Source of the DNA: an uncultured Alphaproteobacteria bacterium
GTDB lineage: Bacteria > Pseudomonadota > Alphaproteobacteria > Thalassobaculales > Thalassobaculaceae
Reading direction: 5' to 3'
Length of the DNA stretch: 64,000 bases
NCBI GenBank assembly: GCA_902629125.1
Contig: CACOPQ010000001.1
Coordinates: 161,503 to 225,502 of the forward strand
The notes beneath the pieces are model-generated. The model saw only the letters and a list, made by a program, of their open reading frames with translations, ran no database searches and was not told where the DNA came from. Of the stretch, positions 61,948 to 64,000 are shown one piece after another (the stretch's first letter is position 1; each line of letters begins with the position of its first letter). Made by a program: the position numbers and the translations under genes.

Positions 61948-63573
61948 TTACTGTGAAGCGCTTATTCCGGCAGCCAACACATCTTTGTCAACATGATCAA
62001 CAAATTGTTGAAAATTATTCTCAAACCTTCCACATAAATCCCTGGCAACCGAATCATATCTTTTTGGATCAGACCAAGCCTTTCTCGGTTGCAAAATTTC
62101 TGAAGGGACATCGGGACAAGTGTCTGGAATACCCAGCCCAAAGCAATTGTCAGAATTAATAGAGGTTGCATCCAATTTTCCGTCTAATGCTGCTCTTAGC
62201 ATTGCGCGTGTATAACTAATTTTCATTCTTTCTGCACCATCAGCAACAGACCCACCCGACCATCCGGTATTGACTAACCAGCACGAGCCCCCATGTCTCA
62301 ATAATCTCTGTCTTAACATTTCTCCGTAAACAGTTGGGCGTCTTGGCATGAATGGCCCACCGAAGCATGTGGAAAAAGTAGCTTCAGGCTGACTTCCCAA
62401 TCCCTTCTCAGTACCTGCTACTTTAGCAGTATAACCAGATAGGAAATGATACATGGCCTGTTCAGGCGATAACTTTGATATGGGCGGCAAAACCCCAAAC
62501 GCATCTGCAGCCAGTAATACAATATTTGTGGGATGGTTTGCTATTCCGGTAGGACTGGCGTTTTCAATGAATTCAAGTGGATAGCAAGCTCTAGTATTCT
62601 CAGTAAGGCTCTTATCCCACAAGTCTAGGTTTCTTGTCACCGGCTCAAATACCACATTCTCTAAAACTGTGCCAAAACGATGGGTCGTGGCATATATCTC
62701 AGGTTCTGCTTCCTCAGATAGATTTATAACTTTTGCGTAGCATCCACCTTCGAAATTGAAAATCCCATTTGGGGACCAACCGTGTTCATCATCACCAATT
62801 AAGGCCCTTGACTTGTCGGCAGATAGTGTCGTTTTTCCTGTGCCAGATAATCCAAAAAAGATCGCACTATCACCATTGCTTCCGACATTCGCTGAACAAT
62901 GCATTGGCATTACGTCTCTATCTGGAAGGAGGTAGTTAAGAATTCCAAAGATTGATTTTTTTATTTCTCCTGCATAATGGCTTCCCCCTATCAAAACCAT
63001 TTTTCTATCAAAATTTACAAGGATAAAGGTTTCTGAGTTCACGCCATCACTTGCTCCCGCGGCCTGCAGACCAGGAACATGAATTACCGTGAAATCTGGA
63101 AGAAAACCCTTTTTTTCCTCCCCTGAGGGCCTGATGAACATATTTTGTGCAAATAGGTTTGGCCATGCAGATTCTGTTATTACTCGAACGTTTAATCTGT
63201 ATTCAGGGTCAGCACCCGCGAAACAATCCTGGACAAATACTTCACGGCCTTGAAGATACGAGGTTACTTTATTGAATAAGGATTCAAAGTTTTCCTCGCT
63301 TATGGGTTTATTAACATTGCCCCAATTTATGTGGTCATGAATAGATGGCGTATCCACAATAAATTTATCCTTTGGCGATCTACCTGTATGAATTCCTGTA
63401 GTAACGGTGAGCGCACCCCCGGCCGTCACTACCCCCTCGTTCCTTCGGATGGCTTCTTGATAAAGAGCGGGAGCACTAAGATTCCAATGAATCGAGCCAA
63501 GATTTTCCAATCCATGCAACCGAAGGTGCTCATAGCCCGAGGCCACACCATTTTTACCCAACATTGCCTCCAT
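61948..63573 (-). CDS. pckA: Phosphoenolpyruvate carboxykinase (ATP)
   Basis: Decarboxylates and phosphorylates oxaloacetate to PEP, the entry to gluconeogenesis. The 541 residues show TGRSPKDKFIVD, GGSHYAGEIKKSIFGILNYLLP, the P-loop GLSGTGKTTLSADKSR with IGDDEHGW after it, NFEGGCYAKVI and the C-terminal TFSTCFGGPFMPRRPTVYGEML. Two ATG codons open the frame (63573 and 63564); the first has AAAGAGAAG close by. A gene for organic-acid based growth suits the TRAP transporter and CoA-transferase nearby. Upstream 427 bases lack genes. Confidence 0.96.
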   Translation of the reverse strand: MEAMLGKNGVASGYEHLRLHGLENLGSIHWNLSAPALYQEAIRRNEGVVTAGGALTVTTGIHTGRSPKDKFIVDTPSIHDHINWGNVNKPISEENFESLFNKVTSYLQGREVFVQDCFAGADPEYRLNVRVITESAWPNLFAQNMFIRPSGEEKKGFLPDFTVIHVPGLQAAGASDGVNSETFILVNFDRKMVLIGGSHYAGEIKKSIFGILNYLLPDRDVMPMHCSANVGSNGDSAIFFGLSGTGKTTLSADKSRALIGDDEHGWSPNGIFNFEGGCYAKVINLSEEAEPEIYATTHRFGTVLENVVFEPVTRNLDLWDKSLTENTRACYPLEFIENASPTGIANHPTNIVLLAADAFGVLPPISKLSPEQAMYHFLSGYTAKVAGTEKGLGSQPEATFSTCFGGPFMPRRPTVYGEMLRQRLLRHGGSCWLVNTGWSGGSVADGAERMKISYTRAMLRAALDGKLDATSINSDNCFGLGIPDTCPDVPSEILQPRKAWSDPKRYDSVARDLCGRFENNFQQFVDHVDKDVLAAGISASQ

Positions 63574-64000
63574 ACTTCTCTTTGCCGTTAGTTCTTTTTA
63601 GAGCCTTCAATCTGTCACGGAAAGTTAAAATATATCGTCCCCAGGAAATAAAAACGAATTTCATGAAAAATTTAGTTAATACCGATAGTTAAGCAGACTT
63701 TTTAGGATTATAGAAATATATTTTCTACTTGCACCTATCGATACCCTTTATTTGCAGAATTTTTCAAACTCTGACATTTGGGCCCCAACCATCACATAGT
63801 CACTATATGTACAACTCATATGTGCACAAATTCTGGGTTGTTTCTAAACGGCTTCAGTATCAAAATAAAAAAGTAGGCAACTTATTGTTTTTTCAAGTTT
63901 ATTCCAAGTAGAAATCTAACCTTAATTAATTGGCTCTTTTTAATGAGGCGTAAGCAAATTTATTTTAATAAAACCACTATTATCTTCTCAAAGATTTAGG
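63574..64000. other. Intergenic region upstream of pckA, to window end
   Basis: 427 AT-rich bases without a supported gene. The only open frames are short (60 codons or fewer) and unlike known proteins. Two direct repeats are noted at 63805-63826. In many alphaproteobacteria the chvI/chvG regulators lie divergently beyond pckA, but the window stops before any such gene. Confidence 0.5.
63805..63826. repeat. Short direct repeats upstream of pckA
   Basis: ATATGTACA at 63805-63813 and ATATGTGCA at 63818-63826, 13 bases start to start and eight of nine identical. A tandem pair could be a response-regulator site, but no consensus is known to me that fits and it may be chance. Confidence 0.25.

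Noticed and set aside
1..64000. tRNA genes, CRISPR arrays, insertion sequences, prophage
   Set aside because: No cloverleaf with GGTTCGAAT-type T arm apart from the tmRNA, no regularly spaced repeats, and no transposase or phage protein was seen.

Overview
The window reads as chromosomal core DNA from an alphaproteobacterium with an AT-leaning genome, plausibly a marine free-living lineage. The signs are: an F0 ATP synthase cluster ordered atpI-B-E-F'-F and separated from F1; a circularly permuted two-piece tmRNA; alpha-type SspB; transhydrogenase split into PntAA/PntAB/PntB; GapR (DUF2312); a hemC-hemD-mic60-hemY cluster; and Coq7 for ubiquinone synthesis. Gene density is high. I saw no tRNA, rRNA, insertion sequence, prophage or CRISPR array. 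The exact order of the organism cannot be fixed from this window.

Layout. 0-10 kb: acetolactate synthase large subunit (cut by the window edge), miaA, serB, the hflK-hflC-DUF2065-degP membrane quality-control cluster, mrp, and thyA-folA. 10-14 kb: a TPR/glycosyltransferase-like protein, the permuted ssrA gene directly followed by sspB (the ClpXP adaptor for ssrA-tagged proteins), and fumC. 14-19 kb: apt, a thiolase and the F0 genes. 19-26 kb: smc, a DsbA-like thioredoxin, a DciA-like DUF721 protein, mutY and a class IV aminotransferase. 26-35 kb is the most accessory part: DHA2-type exporter, amidohydrolase, VOC-domain protein, PanE-like reductase, nitroreductase and a DctPQM TRAP transporter with visible promoter, operator-like palindrome and internal terminator.

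35-46 kb: YqaA/DedA-like protein, dsbB-coq7, HNH nuclease, carboxylesterase, gluQ, a threonine-synthase-like PLP enzyme bracketed by two NIPSNAP genes, folB, DUF952-pyrD, a degenerate EAL protein with TipF-like architecture and an HAD hydrolase. 46-52 kb: rpmB, ctaA, an unrecognised lipoprotein and pntAA-AB-B preceded by a potentially structured leader. 52-58 kb: the heme/Mic60 cluster, tsaD and gpsA. 58-64 kb: gapR, a histidyl-tRNA synthetase whose sequence looks actinobacterial rather than alphaproteobacterial, a tyrosine-phosphatase-like protein, a class III CoA-transferase and pckA.

No single cassette is clearly a new defence or mobile system. The items most worth following are the folded leader before pntAA, the NIPSNAP/ThrC-like/NIPSNAP group with palindromes in its divergent promoter region, the ssrA-sspB pairing, the foreign-looking HisRS, and the catalytically degraded EAL protein. 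Start sites were chosen from Shine-Dalgarno (SD) spacing and family alignment from memory. No database search was run.
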